The notes under the pieces were generated by a model. It searched no databases and was not told the DNA's origin. It saw nothing but the letters and a program-made list of their open reading frames with translations. From assembly GCA_040221375.1 (NCBI GenBank), contig JAVKEP010000019.1, positions 1-64,000 of the forward strand: a stretch of DNA of 64,000 nt. Direction: 5' to 3'. The stretch comes from SHAN690 sp040221375 (GTDB lineage Bacteria > Bacteroidota > Bacteroidia > Flavobacteriales_G > Salibacteraceae). Of the stretch, positions 49,705 through 58,522 are shown in pieces (position 1 is the stretch's first letter; every line of letters starts with the position of its first letter). Both the position numbers and the translations under genes were made by a program.

Positions 49705-50238
49705 CTAATAACGGATAGTGATGATTCCCGAAGTTTCGAGTGGGCCGGTCATGTGCTCGTCAAACTGCACTCCTTTGCAAGCGTATTCGGCCTTGGTAAG
49801 TAGGTATTCATCACTTGTGGTACTTCCCGTTACGCCCGCCTTTGCCTTTAGTACGGTTCCAGCTCGGTTTACCAAGACCTCAACCACCACTACGCCTTCC
49901 TTTTGGGTAGCATTACTCAACCTCGGAGCGAGTGTCATTTCCCTGTCTTTGATCTGGTATTCCACTACGTAGCCTCCATCCAAACTCTTGATTTTCCTTA
50001 CAGGGCTGTCGTCCGTTAAGGACCCGTCGTATGGAACGTATTCATCAAAAAAGACAGAACTGATGTCGCGTAAATGGATTTCCTTGGGCACTCGGTTTAC
50101 ATAGATGGTGAGGATGTCATCGTTCAACGCCATGACCACTCCTTGGATCTTGTCTCCCGTTTTCAGCACAACGCTGTGCTGAGACTGGATGACGCCTGAA
50201 ATACAACACAGCAGCGTAAGGACGAGCAGTTTCTTCAT
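49705..50238 (-). CDS. TonB C-terminal-like exported protein
   Basis: A 177-residue protein with a signal peptide (MKKLLVLTLLCCISGVIQSQ). The middle resembles a small beta domain (LKTGDKIQGVVMALNDDILT), and the last ~75 residues look like a TonB_C domain: VVVVEVLVNRAGTVLKAKAG, then TKAEYACKGVQFDEH and SGIITIRY. No membrane helix or Pro-rich linker follows, so it is not a full TonB. The start at 50238 gives the signal peptide. Role unknown. Confidence 0.78.
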   Translation of the reverse strand: MKKLLVLTLLCCISGVIQSQHSVVLKTGDKIQGVVMALNDDILTIYVNRVPKEIHLRDISSVFFDEYVPYDGSLTDDSPVRKIKSLDGGYVVEYQIKDREMTLAPRLSNATQKEGVVVVEVLVNRAGTVLKAKAGVTGSTTSDEYLLTKAEYACKGVQFDEHMTGPLETSGIITIRY

Positions 50239-50329
50239 TTCGATCGGTTTGATGGGCCTAAGTTCATGCATTCTTAGAAGGCCGCAAAGGCATTCTCAAG
50301 AATCTAATCACCACGCGTTGTGGAAAAGC

Positions 50330-51061
50330 TCAGTCGTGGGTATCAATGTCTTGTAAGTGGCCCCGTGGAACCTGCCTAAATACCTTGAAGCGTTGCTTGG
50401 TAAATAGGATGAATTCATACTGCGTCATGCGGATCAGCTGCGCATCGCTCACCCCCATGAAGTTGATGAAGTCTTCAAACTCATCCTTTTGCAAATCGAT
50501 GATTTCATAATCGACGTACTTGGTAAAGAGCTCCTTGAGCAGGTCGCGTTTCTTGTCAGAATTGATGATTTCATACGCCCGACGCTTCATGCGTTCTTTT
50601 CGGCTGACTTGCTGGTACAAATAGGTGAGGGGAGAGCTCATCGCGTCGATGCCCGTGAGCATGTAATCGCGGTCGTCGTATCCAAGTTTTCGGATGTCTT
50701 GTTGGATGGTTTCAAGTTCTCGTTTGGGAAATACCTCTACGGTGCGGAGGTTGATTGAGATGTTTCGAAGGAAAATCTTGACGGTATAGACGGGACGTTC
50801 CGCGCTATCAGCCATGCAAATCTTTTGGGTCTCATAGCCCAATGCACCTACTAAGATGGTATCCTTCTTATTGGCGGTGATTTCGAAACTTCCATCTTGT
50901 GAGCCAAACACGCCAGTGCCAGCGGTTTTATTGACGATCAATAGGTTGAACGTAGGGTCGTCAGGGTGGAAGACTTGGCCTTGGATTTTTACAGTCTGCG
51001 CTTGCACTACTGGAATACCCAGTGAGAAAAGCACGAGGAGACAAAAGAAATGGATGCGCAT
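50330..51061 (-). CDS. Carboxypeptidase-like regulatory-domain protein
   Basis: A 243-residue exported protein starting MRIHFFCLLVLFSLGIPVVQ (signal, cleavage near AQT). A CarboxypepD_reg-like domain follows (VKIQGQVFHPDDPTFNLLIV, GTGVFGSQDGSFEITA, LGYETQKICM), then a helical charged C-terminal half (LYQQVSRKERMKRRAYEIIN). Such proteins often sit by TonB-dependent or T9SS-linked genes. It is 13 bases downstream of the PorP/SprF gene on the same strand, so it is probably co-transcribed with it. Confidence 0.82.
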   Translation of the reverse strand: MRIHFFCLLVLFSLGIPVVQAQTVKIQGQVFHPDDPTFNLLIVNKTAGTGVFGSQDGSFEITANKKDTILVGALGYETQKICMADSAERPVYTVKIFLRNISINLRTVEVFPKRELETIQQDIRKLGYDDRDYMLTGIDAMSSPLTYLYQQVSRKERMKRRAYEIINSDKKRDLLKELFTKYVDYEIIDLQKDEFEDFINFMGVSDAQLIRMTQYEFILFTKQRFKVFRQVPRGHLQDIDTHD

Positions 51062-51074
51062 GCGAGCGTTCAGC

Positions 51075-52124
51075 TTAGAGCTTGCCCTTTCGATTCGGCA
51101 TGTAGCGTGAGTTGCTTCCTTTTCGGAATCCAGCTCGGTAGCCAATGTATACTTCCCAAGCACCCATGTAACCATTGATGCGATTGATGTTGTTGATGGA
51201 TATGTCATATGCTCCTCCAAACGTAAAGCCTGCAAGGTTTAACATGATGGTACCAATCATATCTTTTGCTAAACGGTGGTGAACACCGAGAGACATGCTG
51301 TATTCCTTGCGCTTACCCGTCACACGTGTAGGCTCATTGAAGTAGAAGACAAAGTCGTTTCCGAAAATGATGTTATTGGTTTTTCCCTGGCGTGTGATGA
51401 GCAGCGAAGGGTTGAGAGACATCATATTGTCTTTCTTGATGCGGTGTTCCATCGTCCAATGCAAGGTATGGCGCACAGGAAGACCGTAGTCTGCAGAATC
51501 GATATACAACGACGCATCAGGACGGTTGGCGTGAAATGCCGCATAGCCAGCGGTCATGTCCACCAAGTCACCGTCGTACGAGTATTGAAACCCGGTTGAG
51601 ATATCTAGGTAACTCTGTGCTTCTCCTGGCAATGTTTCTCCTGAAGAACGACGAAGGTTAAACCCATCGGTAACCCATTGATTGTTCCAGTATACATCGG
51701 TATAAGCAATGCTTCGTTGGACCAAGCCGCCTTGAAAACCGACGCTCAGGCTGTGCTGCTCCCTTGGGTCGAGGTATTGTCCGACAGCCAAATCGAAGGC
51801 GATTCCATTGGTACGCAGACGGGTGTCGCCTTGATCATCGTAAATGACCGAAATTCCAGCGCCCCAGATGTTGCCACTCCAGGCGTTGATCGGAAGGTTG
51901 ATATCGAAACTGAACTGTCCGGAGCGGTATGGCTGGGAAACAACCCAATACTGTTCGCGAACCGTCGTTTGTACCTGCCATTTGGTATCGGCTTGTCCCG
52001 CGAGGGCAGGGTTCGTATTCAAGGTGTGACGGTAGTACGTGGAAAACTCAGGATCCAGTCCCATTTGCGCCACAGCACCGGATGCAATGACCGAAAACGC
52101 TAGTATGAAAAGTATTCTTTGCAT
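51075..52124 (-). CDS. PorP/SprF family type IX secretion protein
   Basis: A 349-residue outer-membrane beta-barrel protein of the PorP/SprF family, named for T9SS in Porphyromonas and gliding in Flavobacterium, where SprF is needed for display of the adhesin SprB. The start is MQRILFILAFSVIASGAVAQ. Family motifs are GLDPEFSTYYRHTLNTNPAL and later VHHRLAKDMIGTIMLNLAGF and DISINNINRINGYMGAWEVY. The start codon overlaps the stop of the large CHU_C protein gene by one base, i.e. the adhesin and SprF-like gene form a pair. Confidence 0.92.
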   Translation of the reverse strand: MQRILFILAFSVIASGAVAQMGLDPEFSTYYRHTLNTNPALAGQADTKWQVQTTVREQYWVVSQPYRSGQFSFDINLPINAWSGNIWGAGISVIYDDQGDTRLRTNGIAFDLAVGQYLDPREQHSLSVGFQGGLVQRSIAYTDVYWNNQWVTDGFNLRRSSGETLPGEAQSYLDISTGFQYSYDGDLVDMTAGYAAFHANRPDASLYIDSADYGLPVRHTLHWTMEHRIKKDNMMSLNPSLLITRQGKTNNIIFGNDFVFYFNEPTRVTGKRKEYSMSLGVHHRLAKDMIGTIMLNLAGFTFGGAYDISINNINRINGYMGAWEVYIGYRAGFRKGSNSRYMPNRKGKL

Positions 52125-54784
52125 CAGTATCTAACCAAACTTACGTTACCCTTTAATTCTCCGACCACTCCATTCTCAAAGGTAGCCCTTACATAGTACT
52201 TGTAAGATCCTGCAGGAGCAGGTGCACCTTTATAGGTTCCGTCCCAGCCATTGTTTTGACTGAATGACTCAAAGACCATTTCTCCATATCGATTCCAAAT
52301 TTGCATTACGAATCCTTCGTTGGAAACGTTGTTGCCACGCAACCAAAGAATGTCGTTGTTATCATCGCCATTTGGACTGAAGATGTTAGGAATTCCCATG
52401 TGGTACCCCTGGTCCACGTATACGATCACCGAATCGTAGGCTTGACAACCGTAATCGTCATAGTTGGTCAAGTAATACTTTCTCGTTGTAGTTGGATAGA
52501 TGATGGGGCGCGGGCAGTCGTAACAAGAAAGGCCCGTTTCTGGAAACCATTTGAAATAAGGAGAAGTTCCTTTTCCTTCTAAGCTCACTGTATCCTCCTT
52601 GAAGAAGCGACTGTCAATGTTGTCGATGAGGACGGTTTTATCAGGCCCAGCGTTCACTTCGGGGTACGCACCGCCGATATCCAAGACGGCGATGTCTTGG
52701 AGGTTCAAAACAGATACATCGTATTCATTGTAAGCGAAGAGCTGGAGACCTACGGTACCGCTGTCATCAAAACAATAAATTGGGTCGTTTTCATTGGTCA
52801 CCCTCGCCATGACAGGGTAGTAGTCTTTCCACACCACGAAGAAGGTGTCATTAAAGAGGGTGTCGTCCAACATCCAAGCATAGCCGGGCGTAAGTGGGGT
52901 GATGGTATCTGAGCTCGTGCCAGTAATTGAATCGGGGTCAGGGTGCCACCAGAAAATAAAATAGAAGCTGTCTGTTCTCAATGATGTATTAAAGAACCTC
53001 ACGCACGTGCCTCGGCAAATGGAATCGCGCTCCACTTCAAATCGAGGGTCTGGGGGTAAGCAAGAATCCACTTTGATGAAATCATCCACGATCAGGGTGT
53101 CTTCGCCATTTACGTTCTTCACAATTAAGATGACAGGATAGACTCCCGGGGTGGTGTATTTAACTTCTACCGGGTATTGATCATTCGATGATCCTGGTTG
53201 GCCGCCGGGGAATTCCCAGTACCACTCAGTTGCATATTGAGAATTGTCCTGGAACACGACAGATGCGCCCGGGCAGATCACTTTGTCATTGGCATCAAAG
53301 GCCGCAATCGGAACCGGACAATCTAATATCGTCACGAAGTTGACCAAGGTATCTACCCCAGAGCCGGCCTGATTCCACACGATGATGGTCACCGTATAGG
53401 TTCCTGGCGTTGGGTAGAACACGTCGATGGTGTCCAAAGAATCTGCGGTATGCTTAATCGAAGCCGGGTTTCCTCCGTCGAAAATCCATTGGATGCTATC
53501 TGGATTACCCGTCGTCAATGCATAGAACGTGATGAAGTCGTTGTTGCACACGGTGGTATCATCCGCGGCTACCGTAGCCGTAGGCACAGCGCAGGTGTCT
53601 ACATTGATATACAACGGAAAGATGGTGTCTTCTGATAATCCGGTTACCGTATCGGTTACCGTGAGTGTGACGTTGTATGCACCGTTGGTCGTGTAGCAAA
53701 TCTGCTGCGGATTCTGAACGGTAGAGGTGGAAGGAGAACCGCCTTGAAACTGCCAATTCCAAGCGCCGATGCCAAAAGTACCCGGTACAGAAAGGTCGTA
53801 GTAATCAATGCATTGACCTTCACACAGATTGGTACCCGTAGCAGTAAAGTTGGGCTCTGGCGCCACGCAGTCTACAATTTCTATGGTATCCAAGTGCACA
53901 TCATTGCCATTCGAGTTGGTCGCCGTAAGTGTGATGATGTAGGTGCCAGGGGTAGAGAATACCACATTTTGTGGGTTGGCTTGCGTAGAGGTTGTAGGGG
54001 TCGCTGATCCGCCAAAGGCCCATGCATAGGTGGCGTCTTGACTGGTTGTAAAATTGGTAAAGTCTACTTGGTCGCCAACACAAGCAGCGCTGTCCGACAT
54101 GGCGAAGTTGGCTTCAGGCACATCGTCGGTGATCAAGATGTTGTCGATGGCAAACGAAGGAGCCGTGCCTGCCCCGTCTCCATTGCTCTGCCACCTGAAG
54201 CCGATGTAGACTTGAAATTGGTCGTTGTAAATCGTGTCTAGGTACATCGCAACGTGGCTCCATTGTCCACTGATGCCACAGCCGCCTGAGAAGGTCTTCG
54301 GCGGATCGATGAGAGAAACCGGCGAGCCCGTTCCACCCACGCCAATCACGACGGTACCGCTATCGGACGCTCCGCCGCCTTCGAGGTAGTCGAATTCGAA
54401 AAGCATGTGATCCACTCCCGTAGTATTAATGGCTGGAGTCCAAACGATGATGTCCGTGAGGCTATCGTTGTCAAATTCAGCTCCTGGCACCGTCGGGGTA
54501 GATATGTGCAGCGTCTGGTTCGAGTTCCCGCTGCCCAAACAACCATCTCCACAGTTGGTGAGGCCCATAAATGATTCGCGTGAACTGATGTACCAATCGT
54601 TGGTAAGATTCGTGTTTCCGGTAGGGAATGTGGTCGTCCACGCACCATTCGCAGTCGTTGCAATCGATGCGGTGTCAACATCGCCACAACTCGCCGCCAC
54701 ACCGAAATCTTCGGACCAAACTTGGGCCGAAGTGGCATGAGAAATGGCAAGAAATAGGAAGATTGATAACCAGCGTCCGACCAT
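52124..54784 (-). CDS. PKD-repeat adhesin with T9SS type B (CHU_C) sorting domain
   Basis: An 886-residue exported protein starting MVGRWLSIFLFLAISHATSA (start chosen at 54784; an upstream ATG at 54811 would put nine polar residues before it). An N-terminal jelly-roll-like region is followed by about five PKD-type domains (for example PEANFAMSDSAACVGDQVDF, PIAAFDANDKVICPGASVVF), and a gliding-motility-associated C-terminal domain (PNIFSPNGDDNNDILWLRG, IWNRYGEMVFES, KGAPAPAGSYKYYVRATF). The pairing with SprF-like gene suggests a cell-surface adhesin. Confidence 0.93.
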   Translation of the reverse strand: MVGRWLSIFLFLAISHATSAQVWSEDFGVAASCGDVDTASIATTANGAWTTTFPTGNTNLTNDWYISSRESFMGLTNCGDGCLGSGNSNQTLHISTPTVPGAEFDNDSLTDIIVWTPAINTTGVDHMLFEFDYLEGGGASDSGTVVIGVGGTGSPVSLIDPPKTFSGGCGISGQWSHVAMYLDTIYNDQFQVYIGFRWQSNGDGAGTAPSFAIDNILITDDVPEANFAMSDSAACVGDQVDFTNFTTSQDATYAWAFGGSATPTTSTQANPQNVVFSTPGTYIITLTATNSNGNDVHLDTIEIVDCVAPEPNFTATGTNLCEGQCIDYYDLSVPGTFGIGAWNWQFQGGSPSTSTVQNPQQICYTTNGAYNVTLTVTDTVTGLSEDTIFPLYINVDTCAVPTATVAADDTTVCNNDFITFYALTTGNPDSIQWIFDGGNPASIKHTADSLDTIDVFYPTPGTYTVTIIVWNQAGSGVDTLVNFVTILDCPVPIAAFDANDKVICPGASVVFQDNSQYATEWYWEFPGGQPGSSNDQYPVEVKYTTPGVYPVILIVKNVNGEDTLIVDDFIKVDSCLPPDPRFEVERDSICRGTCVRFFNTSLRTDSFYFIFWWHPDPDSITGTSSDTITPLTPGYAWMLDDTLFNDTFFVVWKDYYPVMARVTNENDPIYCFDDSGTVGLQLFAYNEYDVSVLNLQDIAVLDIGGAYPEVNAGPDKTVLIDNIDSRFFKEDTVSLEGKGTSPYFKWFPETGLSCYDCPRPIIYPTTTRKYYLTNYDDYGCQAYDSVIVYVDQGYHMGIPNIFSPNGDDNNDILWLRGNNVSNEGFVMQIWNRYGEMVFESFSQNNGWDGTYKGAPAPAGSYKYYVRATFENGVVGELKGNVSLVRY

Positions 54785-54869
54785 GTTTATAGAACTATTC
54801 CCCTTATTCATCTAGCGGTTTCACGTATTAACAGGCAAAGAAACTTTAATAATTAATACGAACAAAAAT

Positions 54870-55919
54870 TTATTTGGAAGCCTTGACTGCCTTCAAATTA
54901 CGCAAAAAATGCATGGTATCAACCCCGTCGGCGTAGTCATTCATTTGCGGTTTTTGTGCTTTTCCAAACGTAACACCTGTCTTGGATACAACGCATTGAA
55001 TCTGTTCTTCCTGTGCCTTTAATTCCATCTCCACTTGCTCAATGTCCTCGTAGTAAGCGTAATGGAGCACGCTAACGGGAGAAAACAGCGATTCAGAAGC
55101 CGCCATCAGTAGGACGTCGTTTTCCAATACATGCCGCTGCTGCATCATCATCAACGTGCGATGATAGGCGTAGTTGTTGGCGTATTTTTTATTGTCCATC
55201 ACGTATACAAACGGAAGCGAAGCCGCGAATATTTTATTCAAGTCGTAGCCCTTGGGCAGAAAAACCTTCGTCACGTTTCTACATCCGAGGCCGTAGTAAT
55301 CGAATATGTCTTGCATGAACAGCGCCAGTTGGTCTTCGGATTCCGTTCCATCCAATACGGCCACACTGGTCCTGTTTTTTCGAATAATGTGAGGCACATC
55401 TCCGAAGTAGTGCTCGAAGTACCTAGCGCTGTTGTTGCTGCCCGTGGCGATCACCGCGTCGTAGTCGCTCATTCGCTGGGTTTCGTTCCGCAGCTCGAAC
55501 CAATCATTGGCTTGAGGAGTGGTGACGACCAAGCGTTCCATCATCCATTCAATGAGCACCGAGTCAACACTGGAGGGTTTGATGATCGCTCGATGTCCAG
55601 AAAGTATGGTGCAAAGAATGTCGTGAAAGCCTACCAGAGGAATGTTACCGGCCAGAATGAGTCCTACGCTGAGCGGCTCCACCTGGTCGGGGACGTACGG
55701 CTTTGTCCATGAAGCCAAGTCGTCTTCATTCAATGCCTCAGACCAATAGGTCAAGGCGCGGTTCACCTCTCTTTCTGTAAACCACCCGTTTTTATGAAAT
55801 GCGAGCGCTACCGTTGCTCGTGCCCTTTCGTGATGCTCGGCCGCTGGATTGGAAAGGAAGTCCGTTAAGTACTTTCCGACGTTAGCGAAGGCCTGAATTC
55901 GATCTGAGGGTGCGTGCAT
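54870..55919 (-). CDS. Acyl-CoA reductase (LuxC-like)
   Basis: A 349-residue NAD(P)H-dependent enzyme of the LuxC/acyl-CoA reductase family, making aldehydes from acyl-CoA. Features: SVGLILAGNIPLVGFHDILC, AIIKPSSVDSVL, IATGSNNSARYFEHYFGDVP and the nucleophile-like GLGCRNVTKVFLPKG. In Flavobacteriia it often accompanies a ferredoxin gene; here the upstream neighbour is a SixA-like phosphatase and no ferredoxin is visible. Its role is unknown. Confidence 0.88.
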   Translation of the reverse strand: MHAPSDRIQAFANVGKYLTDFLSNPAAEHHERARATVALAFHKNGWFTEREVNRALTYWSEALNEDDLASWTKPYVPDQVEPLSVGLILAGNIPLVGFHDILCTILSGHRAIIKPSSVDSVLIEWMMERLVVTTPQANDWFELRNETQRMSDYDAVIATGSNNSARYFEHYFGDVPHIIRKNRTSVAVLDGTESEDQLALFMQDIFDYYGLGCRNVTKVFLPKGYDLNKIFAASLPFVYVMDNKKYANNYAYHRTLMMMQQRHVLENDVLLMAASESLFSPVSVLHYAYYEDIEQVEMELKAQEEQIQCVVSKTGVTFGKAQKPQMNDYADGVDTMHFLRNLKAVKASK

Positions 55920-55944
55920 AATGCAAAGCTAAGAAGCTCCCGGT

Positions 55945-56454
55945 TCATGAAAGCTTCTTTCCGTCCATGTTGTGTCGACTTATGTGGATGGCCAAGTTCA
56001 GTTTATCTGGATTGATATCGGGCCATTTTTTGACTTTGAACTCAAGAACGGTAAGCGATCCGGTAACCACGCGGTCGATCGGCGTATGAAGAAAGTGGTT
56101 GATCAAATTTGAGAGAGAAGGTTCATGCCCAATGATCATGACACTGTTGATGTTGTCGTTTAAGTAGAGAATTATCTTCAATACCGTGGGGAAATCAGGT
56201 AGGTACAGCTTCGAATCTACTTTGAATTGCGCACCCGTCACTTCTAGGTGATCAGCGATCACTTTGGCAGATTCGTATGCCCGCACGGCCGGACTACTCA
56301 AAATGAGCTCGGGAACCCACTTCAGCTGCTTCATGTGCTCGCCGACCTCGTGAACATTCTTCACGCCCCGTTCCGTCAACGGCCGTTCGATGTCATTCAG
56401 CTGAAGATCGTCCCAGTCGCTTTTCCCATGTCGGACAAGGTATATCCGTTTCAT
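55945..56454 (-). CDS. Histidine phosphatase family protein (SixA-like)
   Basis: A 169-residue protein. The start at 56454 gives MKRIYLVRHGKSDWDDLQLN with the active-site RHG. Others: ERPLTERGVKNVHEVGEHMK, ILSSPAVRAYESAKVIADHL and the second His motif MIIGHEPSLSNLINHFL. Similar to phosphohistidine phosphatase SixA, acting on phospho-His proteins or small phosphates. A TACTTTAG -7-like box lies at 56475-56482 on the minus strand. It is upstream of the acyl-CoA reductase gene with a 25-base gap. Confidence 0.9.
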   Translation of the reverse strand: MKRIYLVRHGKSDWDDLQLNDIERPLTERGVKNVHEVGEHMKQLKWVPELILSSPAVRAYESAKVIADHLEVTGAQFKVDSKLYLPDFPTVLKIILYLNDNINSVMIIGHEPSLSNLINHFLHTPIDRVVTGSLTVLEFKVKKWPDINPDKLNLAIHISRHNMDGKKLS

Positions 56455-56639
56455 GTGCAGGTACTTTAGAATGCCTAAAGTAAGTCCAATGAATTCAATA
56501 CGGGGTGCGCACAATCGTAAAATTGAGGAATAGTATCAACGAAGCACTGTTAAAAACACTGTGCATAATACAAACGGCTGCGCCAAGAATATCGCGGGTT
56601 GACTCATTAAATTCGCAACGATCCGAAATCTTTTAAGGG

Positions 56640-58487
56640 ATGGCTGTAGAATACACAGAAGACAACATACGAACCTTAGATTGGTCCGAACACATTCGGA
56701 TGCGTCCGGGTATGTACATCGGTAAACTCGGCGATGGAAGCAGTGCGGACGATGGCATCTATATCCTGATCAAGGAAATCATCGACAATTCGATCGACGA
56801 GTTTGTTATGGGCAATGGCAGAACCATTGACATCACCATCAAAGGCAACGAAGTGAAAATTCGAGACTACGGTCGGGGCATTCCGCTCGGCAAAGTCATC
56901 GATTGCGTGTCGAAGATCAATACGGGGGGTAAATACGACTCAAAGGCATTTAAGAAATCGGTGGGACTGAACGGAGTAGGTACGAAGGCCGTCAATGCGC
57001 TGTCGGCTTATTTCAAAGTAGAATCGGTAAGAGACGGTCAGATCAAGGTGGCCGAGTTTTCGAAAGGGGAACTCAAATCAGATCATCCGATCGAAGAATC
57101 ATCGGCCCGAAAAGGAACACGAACGACGTTCATTCCTGACGATTCTGTTTTCCCAACTTTTACTTTTAAGCAGGAGCACGTAGACAAGATGCTTTGGAAC
57201 TACTGCTACCTCAACCGTGAACTGGTCATACATTTCAACGGCGAGCGCTACGAGTCGAAGAATGGACTGAAAGATTTGCTCGAGCGAAACATCGACGAAG
57301 AACCGTTGTATCCGATCATTCATTTGGAGGGAGAAGACATCGAGGTGGCGATTACCCACACCCAAGGCTACGGTGAAGATTATTTTTCGTTTGTCAATGG
57401 TCAATTTACGCCCCAAGGCGGCACGCACCAGGTGGCATTTCGAGAAAGCCTTGCCCGCGTTATCAAGGAATTTTACGGTAAAGGCTTTGAACTGCAAGAC
57501 GTGCGCTCGTCCATTCACGCGGCTGTCAGTGTCAAGGTGATGGAGCCGGTCTTCGAATCTCAAACCAAGACAAAGCTGGGGTCGCAAGATGTAGGCCCCG
57601 ATGGTCCTTCGATGCGTTCGTTTATCAATGACTTTCTTACGAGGGAGCTCGACAATTATTTGCATAAACACCCTGAGGTGGCCGAGCCACTACTGCGCAA
57701 GATTTTACAAAGCGAACGAGAGCGAAAGGACATGGCTGGGATCAAGAAGTTGGCGCGTGAACGCGCCAAAAAAGCCAGCCTCCATAACAAGAAGCTGAGG
57801 GATTGCCGCGTGCACCTCAACGACAAGAACGACCGGAGCCTGGAGACGTCCATTTTCATTTGCGAGGGTGATTCGGCCTCTGGATCGATTACGAAAATCC
57901 GAGACGTGAATACCCAAGCCGTGTTCTCCTTAAAAGGAAAGCCGCTCAACACCTTCGGGTTGACCAAGAAAATTGTGTACGAAAACGAAGAGTTTAATTT
58001 ACTTCAGGCAGCTCTCAACATCGAGGATGGTATTGAAAACCTTCGGTACAATAACGTGATCATCGCTACCGATGCGGATGTGGATGGGATGCACATTCGA
58101 CTGCTGTTGATTACGTTCTTCCTACAATTTTTCCCTGAAATCGTTAAACAAGGCCACATGTACGTCCTGCAAACGCCCCTCTTTCGTGTGAGGAATAAAA
58201 AGGAAACGATATATTGCTACTCCGAACAAGAGCGTCGCGATGCGATGGAAAAACTGGGTAAGAATCCAGAAATAACCCGATTCAAGGGCTTGGGGGAGAT
58301 ATCACCCGACGAATTCAAGCATTTTATTGGGAAAGACATACGTTTGGATCCTGTTGTGATCGGACAAGATTCGGCGCTCAAAGAATTGCTATCATTCTAT
58401 ATGGGCAAGAACACACCGACTAGGCAGGAGTTCATCATTGAAAATCTGAAAGTAGAAAAGGATACCCCCGATCAAATAGCGGCATGA
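56640..58487 (+). CDS. parE: DNA topoisomerase IV subunit B
   Basis: ATPase subunit of the type IIA topoisomerase that unlinks daughter chromosomes. The 615 residues contain the GHKL ATPase motifs IKEIIDNSIDEFV, IRDYGRGIPLG and VGLNGVGTKAVNAL, then a TOPRIM domain with FICEGDSASGSI and ATDADVDGMHIRLLLI. It is distinguished from gyrB by its shorter length and by the paired, 966-residue A subunit downstream. TAAATTCG (56608-56615) is a probable -7 box. A 35-base gap separates it from parC. Confidence 0.95.
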   Translation: MAVEYTEDNIRTLDWSEHIRMRPGMYIGKLGDGSSADDGIYILIKEIIDNSIDEFVMGNGRTIDITIKGNEVKIRDYGRGIPLGKVIDCVSKINTGGKYDSKAFKKSVGLNGVGTKAVNALSAYFKVESVRDGQIKVAEFSKGELKSDHPIEESSARKGTRTTFIPDDSVFPTFTFKQEHVDKMLWNYCYLNRELVIHFNGERYESKNGLKDLLERNIDEEPLYPIIHLEGEDIEVAITHTQGYGEDYFSFVNGQFTPQGGTHQVAFRESLARVIKEFYGKGFELQDVRSSIHAAVSVKVMEPVFESQTKTKLGSQDVGPDGPSMRSFINDFLTRELDNYLHKHPEVAEPLLRKILQSERERKDMAGIKKLARERAKKASLHNKKLRDCRVHLNDKNDRSLETSIFICEGDSASGSITKIRDVNTQAVFSLKGKPLNTFGLTKKIVYENEEFNLLQAALNIEDGIENLRYNNVIIATDADVDGMHIRLLLITFFLQFFPEIVKQGHMYVLQTPLFRVRNKKETIYCYSEQERRDAMEKLGKNPEITRFKGLGEISPDEFKHFIGKDIRLDPVVIGQDSALKELLSFYMGKNTPTRQEFIIENLKVEKDTPDQIAA

Positions 58488-58522
58488 CACGGGTAACCAC
58501 TGCAAAAGCGTAGGCTGAATAA

